DNA from: Rhynchonema sp. JSB1_4
Taxonomy: Eukaryota; Nematoda; Chromadorea; Monhysterida; Xyalidae
Direction of reading: 5' to 3'
DNA: 64,000 nucleotides
NCBI GenBank assembly: GCA_030248065.1
Contig: JASAMV010008366.1
Location: 1-64,000 of the forward strand
Below are positions 24,301 through 34,834 of the stretch, piece after piece; the first letter of the stretch is position 1, and the number at the start of each line of letters is the position of its first letter. The notes under the pieces are model-generated. The model searched no databases. It was not told where the DNA came from and saw nothing but the letters and a program-made list of their open reading frames with translations. The translations under genes and the position numbers were made by a program.

Positions 24301-26140
24301 ATGATCATTTCCCTGATGATGCCTTCTCAGATGTGCATTAGCCGCCAGTTGATTGTGGAAGTAGATCTCGATGCACAAATTGCATTTCAATGCTTTGCCC
24401 TTCGGGTCGTGTGCCTGTTTGTGCGGGCCACTGGCATACAGGCCGCACACGCCACACGAACGGTTGCCTTTGGGCGTGTGGTCGGGCTGGAAATGCAATG
24501 AGAGTTTCACCATTGGCAACCGATGAAGTACAAATATGCGAGCACGATTATAATTAGAACGCACAAAAAACGCTGACCGTTTAAAATTAGCCATATGAAG
24601 TGCATAAGTCAAATATTTGTACTTCTTTCAACACCCATATCCAAGTGATGTACAGAGTGCGGTAATGTTAGTCCGTTTCGCCCTGCTTTCGCAGACAGAC
24701 CGAGACGCCAGGGCTCGTCACTGCGAACGCCTCTGGCAAATTTGCCCACAAAAATCCGAGTGATCGGAGTGACGCTGTAACGGTGCCTGCCTTATATGTA
24801 GCGTGTACAACAGTGAAACGGTATATTTTAACCTCCAGGTGGTTACTTTGTCTTGTGAATGTGCACAAGGTACATACTTCATAAATGACCGAGTGTCGAT
24901 TACAGTCAAAATAAAGACCAAACGCGCATACTAACCTTGTCATCCATAGTACTCGGCGTTCGACTTTTGTCACGTGATCGGTCGACATCGAGACTGATTG
25001 ATTGGGATGAGCGTGTGTCGGGTGTTCGAAAAGGGGTCGCACTTGGATCGGACACTGAAATGTGGTTTACTTTCACACAATCTGTGAGCGGACCGGCACG
25101 ATCTTTGCCAAGATGACGGGATTTTTTCCGAATTCTGCAACGTTTGTCGAGATTTACTCAGTAAATCCATTGGAAAAGGTGATTCGCCGACAGGTACTAA
25201 ATAAGTATGCCCAGGTAAATAAGTATATACATGTGAATGTGGGTACAACGTACAACTGTTTGACAAGTCATGTCGTTATCCAATCACTTTTAAACCAAAC
25301 ACAATCAAACCAATCGCAAATCAAAAGCGACATCACGGCTCACCAGTTTCAGCGTCAATCAACAGCGATTCTGATTTTGCCACCAGCTTGCTGACAACGA
25401 CGTCAGCCATCTGCGGACTGATGTTGTCGACGGTGACTGAATTCAATCAATTTGAATTAAATGATATATTAGCTAAATCGTTTCACACAATTTTCAGCTC
25501 GAAAATGTACCACGCGGCGTACGTACGTCAATAGTCTCTTGTTTTCGAAACAGCCAAATGACTTTGAACACAAAAAAATATGACAAAAAAATATTCTGAA
25601 CTGCGCTAACATGGCTGCTGTTGTTGTTGACTGCGTGGCTGTTGTTGTGGTGTGGAGAAACTGGGTGGTTCGGAATCAAACATCAGATTATCGATTGGTC
25701 TCGTGTCGACGGGGGTCTGAAACATCAGATTTATTTCGATTACCTGCACGTCATCAATCAAGCTGACATTCTTCATCTCTCTGATAACATCTGCAGCTTA
25801 ACAAATGGACAAAATGAAATCCAACCACGTGTTCTATTGTATCTACCGTTGACGTTTAATTTGTATAACTGTTTTGATGCATATTTTTGCGTGTTCTCTT
25901 TGACTATCGATAAGTGTCAAGTTCACGTTTTGTATTTTGTTTGCTAAGTCCGTAGATTTTGTCAATATTCTTTGTGTCTATGTGCTCCTGCGAAATGCGG
26001 GGAATAAAACTGAACTGAACTGAAGCACAAACCTCGACTGCCAGTAAACGATCGCTCGTCCGTTCGAGACACTCCCGTTCCAGTTGTTCCAGTTTGGCCA
26101 TCAGCTCGAAATTGTATTTCACTTCGCCCTGAATGCTCAT
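15351..26140 (-). CDS. Multi-module C2H2-like zinc-finger protein, 19 exons, about 1213 aa
   Basis: Exons: 26140-26033, 25716-25611, 25436-25344, 25054-24936, 24486-24283, 24007-23876, 23329-23174, 22980-22702, 22152-22015, 21770-21546, 20700-20524, 20123-19869, 19325-19074, 18714-18469 (or from 18804), 18141-17896, 17157-16897, 16439-16230, 15868-15505, 15421-15351. Every junction keeps frame and most exons are phase 0. The N-terminus has a short Leu/Glu helix (MAKLEQLERECLERT), a Gln-rich stretch and a Ser/Pro-rich segment. Then come ten copies of a two-part module, C-x2-C-x(8-11)-H-x3-H-(D/N/S)P-x2-K-x3-C-x2-C-P-x-(T/A)YF…H-x4-H, in exons 5, 6+7, 8, 10, 12, 13, 14, 15, 16 and 17. Single fingers are in exons 9 and 11. 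Exons 18-19 encode a Ser/Thr/Pro-rich tail. C2H2 proteins usually bind nucleic acid in the nucleus; here this is inferred. The ATG at 26140 is the first plausible start, but upstream exons are possible. Confidence 0.88.
19470..19690 (-). repeat. tRNA-derived SINE-like sequence split by a hAT element
   Basis: On the minus strand the sequence has A-box-like TGGCCTTGTGGTGATATC and the B box GGTTCGATCC with a GCCTGGG stem, as in a tRNA T arm. The A-box end is interrupted by the hAT element at 19534-19669, so this tRNA-like segment predates that insertion. It lies in intron 12 of the zinc-finger gene. Confidence 0.6.
19534..19669. mobile_element. Small hAT-type MITE with perfect 8-bp target duplication
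   Basis: The ends are CAGTGGCGGATTTAGC and, inverted, CAGCGAATCCAGGG. Both flanks carry AAGGCCAA. The interior is GGGGCC-rich, like the element at 57777-58185. CAGNGGCGGATYYAG-type ends are typical of hAT elements. Confidence 0.88.
20802..20877 (+). tRNA. tRNA-like gene or tRNA pseudogene, anticodon not resolved
   Basis: A seven-pair acceptor stem forms between GCTCCGA (20802-20808) and TTGGAGC (20870-20876), with A as discriminator base. The T arm is perfect (CTGGG TTCGAGT CCCAG), and a short D stem GCT/AGC brackets a normal-looking D loop. The anticodon stem does not pair well in any register I tried, and the segment between D and T arms is about four bases too long. It may be a decayed tRNA, a tRNA with an unusual insertion, or a SINE head. 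It lies antisense in intron 10 of the zinc-finger gene. Confidence 0.5.
21256..21452. mobile_element. Short MITE, GGCAAACTACACC family (copy 2)
   Basis: The ends are GGCAAACTACACGAACATGA and GGGCTCGTGTTAGTGTAGTT. The interior AAACATTCTGACGTGGCTGC is shared with the copies at 54356 and 62621. It lies in intron 10 of the zinc-finger gene. Confidence 0.85.
22351..22542. mobile_element. Short MITE, GGCAAACTACACC family (copy 3, inverted)
   Basis: The ends are GGCAAGCTACACCAACACGA and GGGCTCATGTTGGCGTAGTT. The interior is in the opposite orientation to copy 2. It lies in intron 8 of the zinc-finger gene. Confidence 0.85.
23591..23875. mobile_element. MITE with TTGGTCGCACAATGAC ends, abutting a splice donor
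   Basis: The left end is ATTGGTTGCACAATGACTTT and the right end is the inverse (GGTCATTGTGCGACCAATA). Another copy is at 50925-51190. The right end touches exon 6 of the zinc-finger gene, so on the minus strand that intron begins GTATTGGTCGC, with the element contributing everything after the first bases. Confidence 0.85.
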
Positions 26141-27334
26141 ACAATACAAGTTCCTCCGGAAAGAAAAACAAACTGGTAAATTAAAAGCAAGTTTTTTTGT
26201 CAAAATTTTTTTAAAACCGCACACAAACTTCGATTTCCACACATTCAATATGCTGATTACGGTAGTGATCAATGAAACGCTGCTTGGTGGGAAATGCACT
26301 TGGACACCTGCAGCAAAGAGAGACAAGTTTTCTCGAAAGTTCGGTATTTTTTTATGGCGACCTCAGACAGACAGCAAGGTAAACGTCAGTGCGGAGGAAA
26401 CAGATGGTGCCGTCATGATCCCAGAGTGGGTTAACTAGTCAATTTGGTTACTGGTTTAAGAGCGTGGGGTGGTAAGAATCGCAAAGTACGGTTCACAAAA
26501 CTGAAATTTTGGATATGGTTTTTTTGATGGGAAATCAATGCCACAACATATTTAGGAATGCTCACCAAGTTTGGCGTTCCAACTGCAAGTATACTTTCAG
26601 TAATTTCAATTTAAAGGTGCTCGGTTTGCATTTTTTGGGAAATTTTAAAAATGAAAAATGCTGAAAAAATAAACGTCAATCCAATTGGATCTCAGCCGAT
26701 AAACTACATTCGGTGCTGAAATTTGCACACATATAGCAGTTTTTTGTCCGCTTTTCAGCTGCGCAAAAATAGTTGCACGATATTGGATGTTTTCTCTTCC
26801 ATTGCATTTTTTTTAAAAAATGTCAAAAAAACGAGTGCTTCTCAGAAACACCCAATTTTAAAAAAGTCCTCACCGACGAATTCGTTCTATTTGGTCTCAA
26901 AATTTGCGCCATAAAATTCTGGCATTGGCGTATAAATCTGGTTTGTGACAAATTTGAATATTGTCGACAATTTATGTTAGTATGAAGCAAAAAAATTTCG
27001 TCGTTTTATTTTCTTTCTTGTTTTATCGTGGTGCGCAGCTCAATTGAATGATGGAATAAATGTAAAAATTGATGCATGTGATTGCCAAATATTAGTTCTG
27101 ATGTGTATGCTGCTGAAACCTACATATGTGTTTCTTAACTGTAAATACCACGAGAGAGCTTCAATTTATGTGCTTTTCAAGGCAACCGTTTGTTAGGAAA
27201 ATGCGGCAATCTGTGAATGGCTATTCGTTTGTTTCAACTCTTGCCTATTTCTAAATGTTTTTGCATTGCATCAAGTTACGAAATAAAAAGGAATAATGGT
27301 AAAACGTTCACCCAAAACCCGCGACGCAAAAAAA

Positions 27335-27418
27335 GGCACGCTACAGGGTTTGAACCTGTGCGACAGACACACACACGCATGTTCAACGCTGCGCCTAACC
27401 GATTGCGCTATGCGATCC
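27335..27418 (-). tRNA. tRNA-like sequence or pseudogene
   Basis: On the minus strand the D arm is GCGCAATCGGTTAGGCGC and the T arm is perfect (ACAGG TTCAAAC CCTGT). The acceptor strands GGATCGC and GCGTGCC pair at only five of seven positions. A loop TTGAACA would give anticodon GAA (Phe), but its stem is weak and a TG-rich insertion lengthens the variable region. I read it as a decayed tRNA or the tRNA part of a SINE. Confidence 0.45.
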
Positions 27419-27599
27419 TGCCGCTGGCTTGCCTTAATGTGTTACATAAATGTAATTGCGCGTGCGCATGCGTGTTATGCCGTTTACATAAAACGTGTTG
27501 TGTTGCAGCTACTGTATAATGTGTGTGTTGACTGCTTGTATAATATGTGTTGTTGTCGTTGCTTGTTGCTCACCTCGTGTGATGCATCAAGTGACAGGT

Positions 27600-28343
27600 T
27601 GCAGCGAATTTTTGCCAATCACGGCCCTTGCCAAATAGCTTGCATTTCTGAACTTGTATCCATTTTGATAGCTTGTCACGTGTCATGAACAAGCTGTTTA
27701 CTTTCAGACTACGTTGACAAGCATCTTGTTGCCGTTCGTGACACCCACATCGGTCGTTTCTCCAATGCGAATCCGTGCAAAGAAAAAGACAAAAAACTGA
27801 GAAAAAAACAAAAAAATGTTCTTTATCTAAACTTTTCAGGATATATTCAAATTTGTCACAAACCAGATTTATAAACCAATATCAGAATTTTATGGCGCAC
27901 ATTTTGAGACCAAATAGAAAGAATTCGTCGGTGAGGACTTTTTTAAAATTGGTTGTTTTTGATATGCACTAAATTTCAGAGCTGATTTTTGAAAAACTTA
28001 AAGGAAGAGAAAATGCAGCGAATTTTTGCCTTTGTTTTTACATGGTTGAAAAGTAGATAAAAAATTGACCATTGTGTGTTATTTTCATTAAATAGCATCC
28101 GATCTAAAACAAATGACAGCCTCATCAACATAAACTTGGTACATTTTTGGAATTTCAAGAAATCTTCGACCTGCCCAGTTAAATGCGCCCATAACTATTT
28201 AATGCTTTGGAGTTTGGAACCAAAATTTTGTATGTGTCTTAGTAAATGTAGTAGTCAACTTTTTGTGCAATATGAGCGAAATCCATTTTTTTCGATTTGT
28301 GAACCCTATTCCATTGACACCTATCTGTTACTATTCCCCCGCG
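27600..28343 (-). repeat. Dispersed repeat, 0.74-kb family (copy 1)
   Basis: It matches the reverse complement of 30656-31400 over almost its whole length, including the AATAGTAACAGATAGGTGTC-like end and the region next to GTGACACCCACATCGGTCG. No open frame suggests a protein. It may be a non-autonomous element whose ends I could not define. Confidence 0.7.
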
Positions 28344-28884
28344 CTCTTAAATACATAACTTGCACAAGTATGTATGCCATGATAATTTATGTCAACGTGC
28401 AAGCAGCTCGTGCGTGTTTTTGCGGTCGCATACGGACATCTCAGGTGAATTCGCACTGACGATGACCTGGTATATCGCCCGTCTGTGAAACAGAGTGAAA
28501 CGGGCATAAAAAATTCATCGTGGTCATGTACATACGATCTCATTGATGTGATGGGTCTACATAGTATGTATATATAACTGAACCATCCCCATCCAATCAC
28601 GAAGAGCAAAATCAAACTTGGCGGTGGGTCCGGTCCGGTCTTGTCTTTATCGCACGGGACTTTTTAGATTACATAAGTATAATAAGAAATTTACTGATGG
28701 CACTAATTTCGGCCAGCAAAGTTACTCATTTTAAGTCCGTGTGTTCGCTGGTTGAAAATAGTGGCATCACTAAATTTCTCAATATCCTTAACGCAAAAAG
28801 TTACGTGATCGGAAAGTTTGATTTTCGCCCTAAACGTGTGTGTGCGTGTGATATCAAACCCTCGATTCTGAGAGTTACAAAAAA

Positions 28885-29021
28885 TATTAGCAGCCAAACC
28901 AAACGCACCGTTTGCATTTGTACGGTCTGTAGTTGTTGCAGTGGACAACAGCCAAATGCGCGCGCATATCGGCATCAGTGGGCACAGGCAGATGACACTC
29001 GTCGCACGGACAAATCAACAT
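28885..29021 (-). CDS. Isolated zinc-finger exon (partial)
   Basis: The frame from ATG at 29021 reads CPCDECHLPVPTDADMRAHL then AVVHCNN and YKCKRC: one cysteine/histidine finger and the first half of the next. It is on the same strand as, and 2.9 kb upstream of, the 19-exon zinc-finger gene, so it could be an upstream alternative exon of that gene or a remnant of a duplicate. Exon borders are uncertain. Confidence 0.4.
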
Positions 29022-30655
29022 CTTGGTGAGATTTTGAGAACAATATATAGTTTCTGAGCATGAAAAAACGTCATTTATGTATATTATTTTAAATATATGT
29101 ATGGTCTTTTCTAACTCAGCACCTGGAAGGACGTTCCAGTTTCCACTTTGAACTAAAACAATCTAAAAATCACCGTGGAATCGGATTAAACTGAGTTTCA
29201 AAAATTGAATATATGATTAATTATCAAAAATGTTTCAAGTATGAAATTAAGCATAAATAGGCGCAATTTATGAAGACAAGTAAAGATCTGATAACCAGCC
29301 TGGTAATAAACGAACATGAGACCTACACGTTTTCCATAGTGAAAAGTTTGAGGAATTTGGGGAAGAAATTTGAGGTTTAGATGAAATATACATCGGTAGA
29401 ACACATCTGTAAAAGATCTCTAAACCCAAAACAAAATAACAGAAATACTATGCTGGGTGCACTGAGACAAAGCAAGCCGCAAAATTTGCATTCCGCTCCA
29501 CTCAACTAAAACAGAAAAAATCTGAGATGAGAAGCAGCCGATAAGCGACGGTACACATTCATGATTGATTGGACCCAGTTTTGGCGCCTATCTTTGTGCT
29601 GCTATTTGAAGTATTTATATGCCCATAAAACGCACATTTTGATCGACACGTTTTCTTGGATGTATTATTTGCACAGCACCCAAGGTTATTATGTGATTTA
29701 TGGTACGGTACACGAAGCACTAATAGCTGCATATTGCGTGTACTTCAGCACAGCACAACATCGTGAAAGCATAAATGCTTTGCGAAAAACAAGACTCATT
29801 TTCGCGCCGTGTGTGGGCATGGTACGGTTACATAGTGACACAAAACCAGCAAAATGAGTGTTGTGACACCAATGCAACACTGGATGGAGAAAAAGGGGGA
29901 CCGCTGGGATGAGGGTGCCTGTTTTTTACATCAGTCTGACATCGAAATGTTTTGTATCACGCACACACATACACGCACAATCCCTTTCCGGGAAACCGCA
30001 TCAGTGTGCTGGCGATTTGATATTTAGGTTTCATGTGGTCGTCTGTGTGGATGAAGCATCTGCCGGTCATGTACCGTACTTTGCGCACTGGCTGCGCTGC
30101 ACGCAAGGTTGTTTTGCGTGCACACATACATATGGCCGCTGCGCTTTCTGAGGTTATACGGGATGAGTGCATCCGACCATGGCCCAAGTTCTCGAAAGCG
30201 CACCAGGGCCGGTTGCGCAACCACTCCCGGTGGCGGTTGTGCCGCTTAAAACGATGGTGACAACTTCCATCTGGCTGACCTCAATTGTTTGCACGTACGC
30301 GCGAACAGCAGCCTTGTTCAACACACATATGCTTGGGAGTGAGACGGAATTTACGCACCGAGATGAAGAGCGTACGCTATCCCAATTGGTGGTTTGGAGA
30401 ATTTCGGCCAATATCAGTCAGACGCAACCCAGGTGATCATCAATCCAGTAACCCGAGACATGCTGTTACAATAACGAGCCCGTCATTGGTCGGTCTGTTC
30501 TCATTTCTGTGCCTCCACGCACATGTTTTTGACATCGCATCAATTGTGAGATCCAAAAAATGCACGATTCTACACATGCGTGCTTGGTTTGCGTGTCAAC
30601 ACATAAACCGTACTGTATGTATAGCCCCGCCACGAGCTCATGAGACGACTTTTTG

Positions 30656-31400
30656 TAAAGCGCTGGGGAATAGTAGTAGATAGGTGTCAATGGAATATGG
30701 TTCACAAATCGAATAAATGGATTTCGCTCATATTGCACAAGAAATTGACAACTACATCAACTAAGACACATACAAAATTTTAGTTCCAAACTCCAAAGCA
30801 TTAAATAGTTATCTGCGTATTTAACTGGGAGGGTCGAAGATTTCTAGAAATTCCAAAAATGAACCAAGTTTATGTTCATGAGGCTGTCATTCGTTTTAGA
30901 TATGATGCAATTTAATGAAAATAACGCATATAATAGTCATTTTTTTATCTACCTTTTAACCATGTAAAAATAAATCCAAAAGTTCGCCGTCTTTTCTCTT
31001 CCGTTGAATTTTTCAAAAATCAGCTCTGAAATTTAGTGCATATCAAAAACAACCAATTTTAAAAAGTCCTCACCGACGAATTCTTTCCGTTGGGTCTCTA
31101 AATGTGCGCCATAAAATTCTGATATTGGTTTATAAATCTGGTTTGTGACAAATTTGAATATCTCTTTGAAAGTTTAGATAAAGAACATTTTTTTGTTTTT
31201 TTTCTCACTTTTTTGTCTTTTTCTTTACACGGATTCAAATCAGAGAAACGATCGGTGTGGGTGACAAGAACGGCAACTAGATGTTTGCCGATGTAATTCT
31301 GAAAGTGAATAGCATGTTCATGACACCTGACAAGCCATCAAAATGGATACAAGTTCAGAAATGCAGGCTATTTGGCTCCGGCCGTGATTGATTTGGTTCT
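30656..31400 (+). repeat. Dispersed repeat, 0.74-kb family (copy 2)
   Basis: It begins GGGAATAGTAGTAGATAGGT and matches 27600-28343 in inverted orientation, and 33912-34167 directly for its first 260 bp. It is non-coding. Confidence 0.75.
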
Positions 31401-31633
31401 GCGGAACAGTTTATATTGCCCCTGAAACTATGTGGGGCTTGTATTTAATCTGTGCGTTCATTCGGAACTGAAACATAACAGCAAGCATGTGGTCTGGCGA
31501 ATAGACACACACCCATACGCGTCGAGGCGTATAACGAACGGACCGGTATTATGTGTGTGTGCTGCGGTGCACTGTGTATTGAGCGTGCGTGCGTTGGGTT
31601 TATGAGTGATTCTGAACCGCAGCCAGACCGCGT

Positions 31634-31715
31634 TCCCGCAGCTCAGTTGGTAGAGCAACTGGCTATCCTGGCCTGGTGGCTGGGAGGTCGGAGGTTCGAG
31701 TCCTTCCTCGAGCAT
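31634..31715 (+). repeat. tRNA-derived SINE-like sequence
   Basis: A perfect tRNA D arm (GCTCAGTTGGTAGAGC) is followed 40 bases later by the B box GGTTCGAGTCC inside a GGAGG/CCTTC stem. The acceptor ends do not pair, so this is not a working tRNA. The open frame across it (…AAQLVEQLA…) is the usual spurious translation of such elements. Confidence 0.6.
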
Positions 31716-31988
31716 ACGTTTGGTGTGGCGGTTCAGGATCACAAGCACTTCACTTCTTTATTCTGTGAAAAATGCGTTTGAGACGTTGAGAGTTCAAAAT
31801 CAAAGAGTTTCTCTATTTTATACAATGAAATAAACGTTTCATTATATAATACTGCACAAGTGATCTTGGGCATAAGGTAAGATCACGTTTCATGACAATC
31901 CCTCTCAACCCCAAACCCGATCCGAATAAAAACAAACGTCATAGGCTTCCAGCCAAAAGTCAACATAGAGCATGTACATTTCATACGG

Positions 31989-33325
31989 CTATTTTAATCG
32001 GCGGGGATCCTTGGCCGTCCGAATTAAATCAATAAAATCTTTTGTGTCATGATAGAACGGTTTTCGGAACGAATAGCGGACGTAATAGACGATCTCTTTC
32101 TCCTCTCGACGATGCCCCGAACCGAAGAACAGATCGTAACGTTTGATTCGTTCGCCTTGTCTGAAAAATGCCTGTCATTCAACGGATTCGGATAAACCAG
32201 CGGAAGGTCACTGCGGATCAATGTCAGAGACGTACGCGGGTGCGTAAAATTATTCTTAGCTCTCTCAGAATGATAACAAACTGTTGATCGTGTGGGTGGT
32301 TGTTCCGAAAGACACGACGCAAACGATTCTAAAAACCACAAACAAACCTGAACACGTAATTGAATATGTCATCGTCATATCCAGTGGTTAATAAAAAAAA
32401 TTTTTTATTCAAACCCCATTTTTTTTTAAAAAAAAAATTTTTTTTTTAATTTAAAAAAAATTTTTTTTATTCCAGCCAAAAACTGCCCGGAACGAAAAAA
32501 AATGAGCGCTAAAGAAAAAAAAATAGTGGCATTTTTCTTCCATAACGTGTGGTAAGTGCATATAAAGCACTCACGACACGAAAACAATACTAAACAATGG
32601 TCAATGAGTACCAACAGTAGTCAGGTACACACCCGTACACTTCCTCCACGTGGTGTGGGTGCCTTGGTGTGGCTTTGTGACACTCAGAGACGGTAAATTT
32701 GGGTGAAACTATTGCCTCTTGGTACACGACCAATGCAAATATGTGACAAACAGTGTAAATATAGAGTGAATATCACACCGAATCACTGCTTTCGGGTCTG
32801 TTGCATGGATAAATGCATGCCCACCCAGTCACATGTACATGTGTAATCATATGAGAGGCCATGTGAGTGTGTGCACTATGTCTAGATGCCACAAAACAAC
32901 GATTATGGCACCCAATACACCCATGGTAGGGTCGGGTGATGTTAACAGTAGCAATTTTTATGCAAAAAATAGCACTTTTAGAGCAAAAAAAAAATAGAGA
33001 AATTTTCGAATTTTGAAATAATAAAAAAAATTTTTTTTTAACTTTTGGAACGAATATTTTTTTTTTTTTAAAAATTTTTTTTTAATGAAAAAAAAATTTT
33101 TTTTTTTAAAAAACCACTGGTCATATCGTCAACGGGCCCGCGTTTGCCGGATTCTTCCAAGGTATTTTTTCACGTCATCAATACTTCTGCTGGCGTTCAT
33201 GAATTGATCGTACAAATCTTTGGATAAATCGACCACAAAGAAACTGCTCGTGAACCATATCGGGGGTTTAGGCGGCGGCGGTGGAGGGGATTGATAGGTG
33301 TCGTACTCCAATGTGGCGCCCGCGG
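31989..33325 (-). CDS. Unidentified gene, interrupted by a hAT-type element (possibly pseudogene)
   Basis: Three coding blocks are visible. 33325-33129 follows acceptor TTTGCAG and contains a run of six prolines then KPPIWFTSSFFVVDLSKDLY. 32328-32236 begins NRLRRVFRNNHPHDQQF. 32171-31989 ends YDLFFGSGHRREEK…DPRRLK and a stop. The last two join in phase through GTACGT…GACAG. The first block ends at TGA. After the element at 32382-33119 and its target duplication are removed in the reading, more coding-like residues follow that TGA in the same frame, so either an intron border here is misread or the gene is damaged. An alternative frame across the last two blocks is also open. I recognise no family. 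It follows the kinase gene on the same strand. Confidence 0.4.
32382..33119. mobile_element. hAT-type non-autonomous element, CAGTGGTTAA ends (copy 2)
   Basis: It has the same ends and interior as 13688-14371 but is 738 bp long because of longer A/T runs. It is flanked by perfect 8-bp duplications GTCATATC. It sits inside or next to an exon of the unidentified gene at 31989-33325. Confidence 0.92.
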
Positions 33326-34167
33326 CTGCAAAGACCGTTTTTTTTCACACAATAATTTCAAGCCATGTATTTCGACATTTGGTTAGTAATACTTTTGCCC
33401 GGTTTGCCGTATAAAGAAAACCGGACCTCCAAAAAGACGCGTAAACGCTTTCATGAAGATTAGGATGCAGATTGGGCAAACAGCGATGTTTTTATAACAC
33501 GGCTAAAACATCAGCAGTATGTAGCAACACAATAGTGCTGTTGCACTGGTTATGCTCAGAGAAAGAACTTGCATTTTACTTTTTCCGCAGTTTTTGCGTA
33601 TCAATTCAGTGAACACTTTTACGCATAATGATGACCAAGTGACGGGCCATAATCAAAAGAGGGTAGACTGTATAAAGGTCGATTTATACTCCTGACTTCT
33701 GGGAAGTAGAGTCAAAATCCGGAGGAGTCGCTACCATGCAGAAGTGCCCGACAGGGCTGTGATTGCTTGTAGTGATGGCCTGCTCCGATCTGTCCGTTGA
33801 CCGATGCCTGCCGTCTGCTGTTCTTGCTCTGTAATGAGCTGACCAAACGGGCAGTCACCAATTTCAGACTGCTACTGCCAGGCAGTAAAAGTATAATCCG
33901 ACCTTACGAGCGCGGGGGAATAGTAGTAGATAGGTGTCCATGGAATATGGTTCACAAATCGAAAAAATGGATTTCGCTCATATTGCACAAAAAATTGACT
34001 ACTACATCTACTAAGAAACACACAAAATTTTAGTTCCAAACTCCAAAGCATTAAATAGTTATCTGCGTATTTAACTGGGCAGGTCAAAGATTACTTGAAA
34101 TTTCAAAAGTGAACCAAGTTTATGTTCATGAGGCTGTCATTCATTTTAGATAAGATGCAATTTAAGC

Positions 34168-34363
34168 TAGATCAGTATCGAGCGTTGCGTCAGGCACTTT
34201 GTGAAAACAATTCAAAATTTCCGCATGGATGATTGCTGCTGTTGCAGTACATGTTCCGCACGCCGTACGACGGTCGGATGACCGACTGGTGGTCGGTGGG
34301 TGTGTGCCTCTACGTGACCAGTTGCGGCCAGGTGCCGTTCGATACCGCCCATCCTACGTGGGT
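34168..34363 (+). pseudogene. Inverted partial copy of kinase exon 5
   Basis: It is nearly identical to the reverse complement of about 35437-35625, covering the end of kinase intron 4 and most of exon 5 (the segment with TPYDGRMTDWWSVGVCLY). It stops within the FDTAHPTWV codons. It starts directly after a 0.74-kb-family repeat fragment (33912-34167) and lies downstream of the kinase stop codon on the opposite strand, forming an inverted repeat around the last kinase exon. It cannot encode a kinase. Confidence 0.88.
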
Positions 34364-34834
34364 GTATTTGTCATGACTTCCAAGGTGGGTAGAGGGTACG
34401 ACACCCCCTAAACGGATGAGGGGGTAGCTGCACCGAGGTTCCCCTCTGCTACACCACTTTCTAAATCGTACACAAATCTACAAGCGGTGGTACAGTAGGT
34501 GTGGAACCAGTTTTATTTTATCTCTAGCTCATGTGGGCAAACCATGGCATTGTATCATGAGAGCTGGAGAAATCAGTTTACTATGAACAGGCCATGAATC
34601 ATGGAAAGGTCCACAATATTGCCTCAATAGTCTTCCAGGGTGTCAACTTCTGTTCTGACCTGTTGTTTGATCTCCGTTCAAAGCTTACGTGATTGTAGAT
34701 TTGTTCAAAATTCATGGAAAATAGAGAGTCGGATATGTATACTGGAATGAGATTGTTTTTTTGTAATTGACGGATGTTTAAATGCATAGATCTGAATTTA
34801 TTTCTTGGTGCTTTCTGTAGTTTGGCAGATTTTT

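Larger units (their letters stand above)
26141..31988. other. Repeat-dominated stretch between zinc-finger gene and unidentified gene
   Basis: The main content is a dispersed repeat family of about 740 bp (27600-28343 minus, 30656-31400 plus, partial copies at 26700-26990 and 33912-34167), all sharing the phrase AATCTGGTTTGTGACAAATT. It also holds broken copies of the ACTCATGAGACGAC MITE (30240-30660), two tRNA-like elements and one zinc-finger exon (listed). The remaining frames have no family or splice support. Confidence 0.6.

Noticed and set aside
30024..30411. Several overlapping frames suggesting a gene near 30.0-30.4 kb
   Set aside because: The sequence after 30240 matches the interior of the ACTCATGAGACGAC MITE family, and the rest has no splice or motif support.
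31551..31781. Frame reading AAQLVEQLA and GGRRFESF as a protein
   Set aside because: The DNA carries tRNA D-arm and B-box sequences; this is a known type of spurious translation of tRNA-derived repeats.
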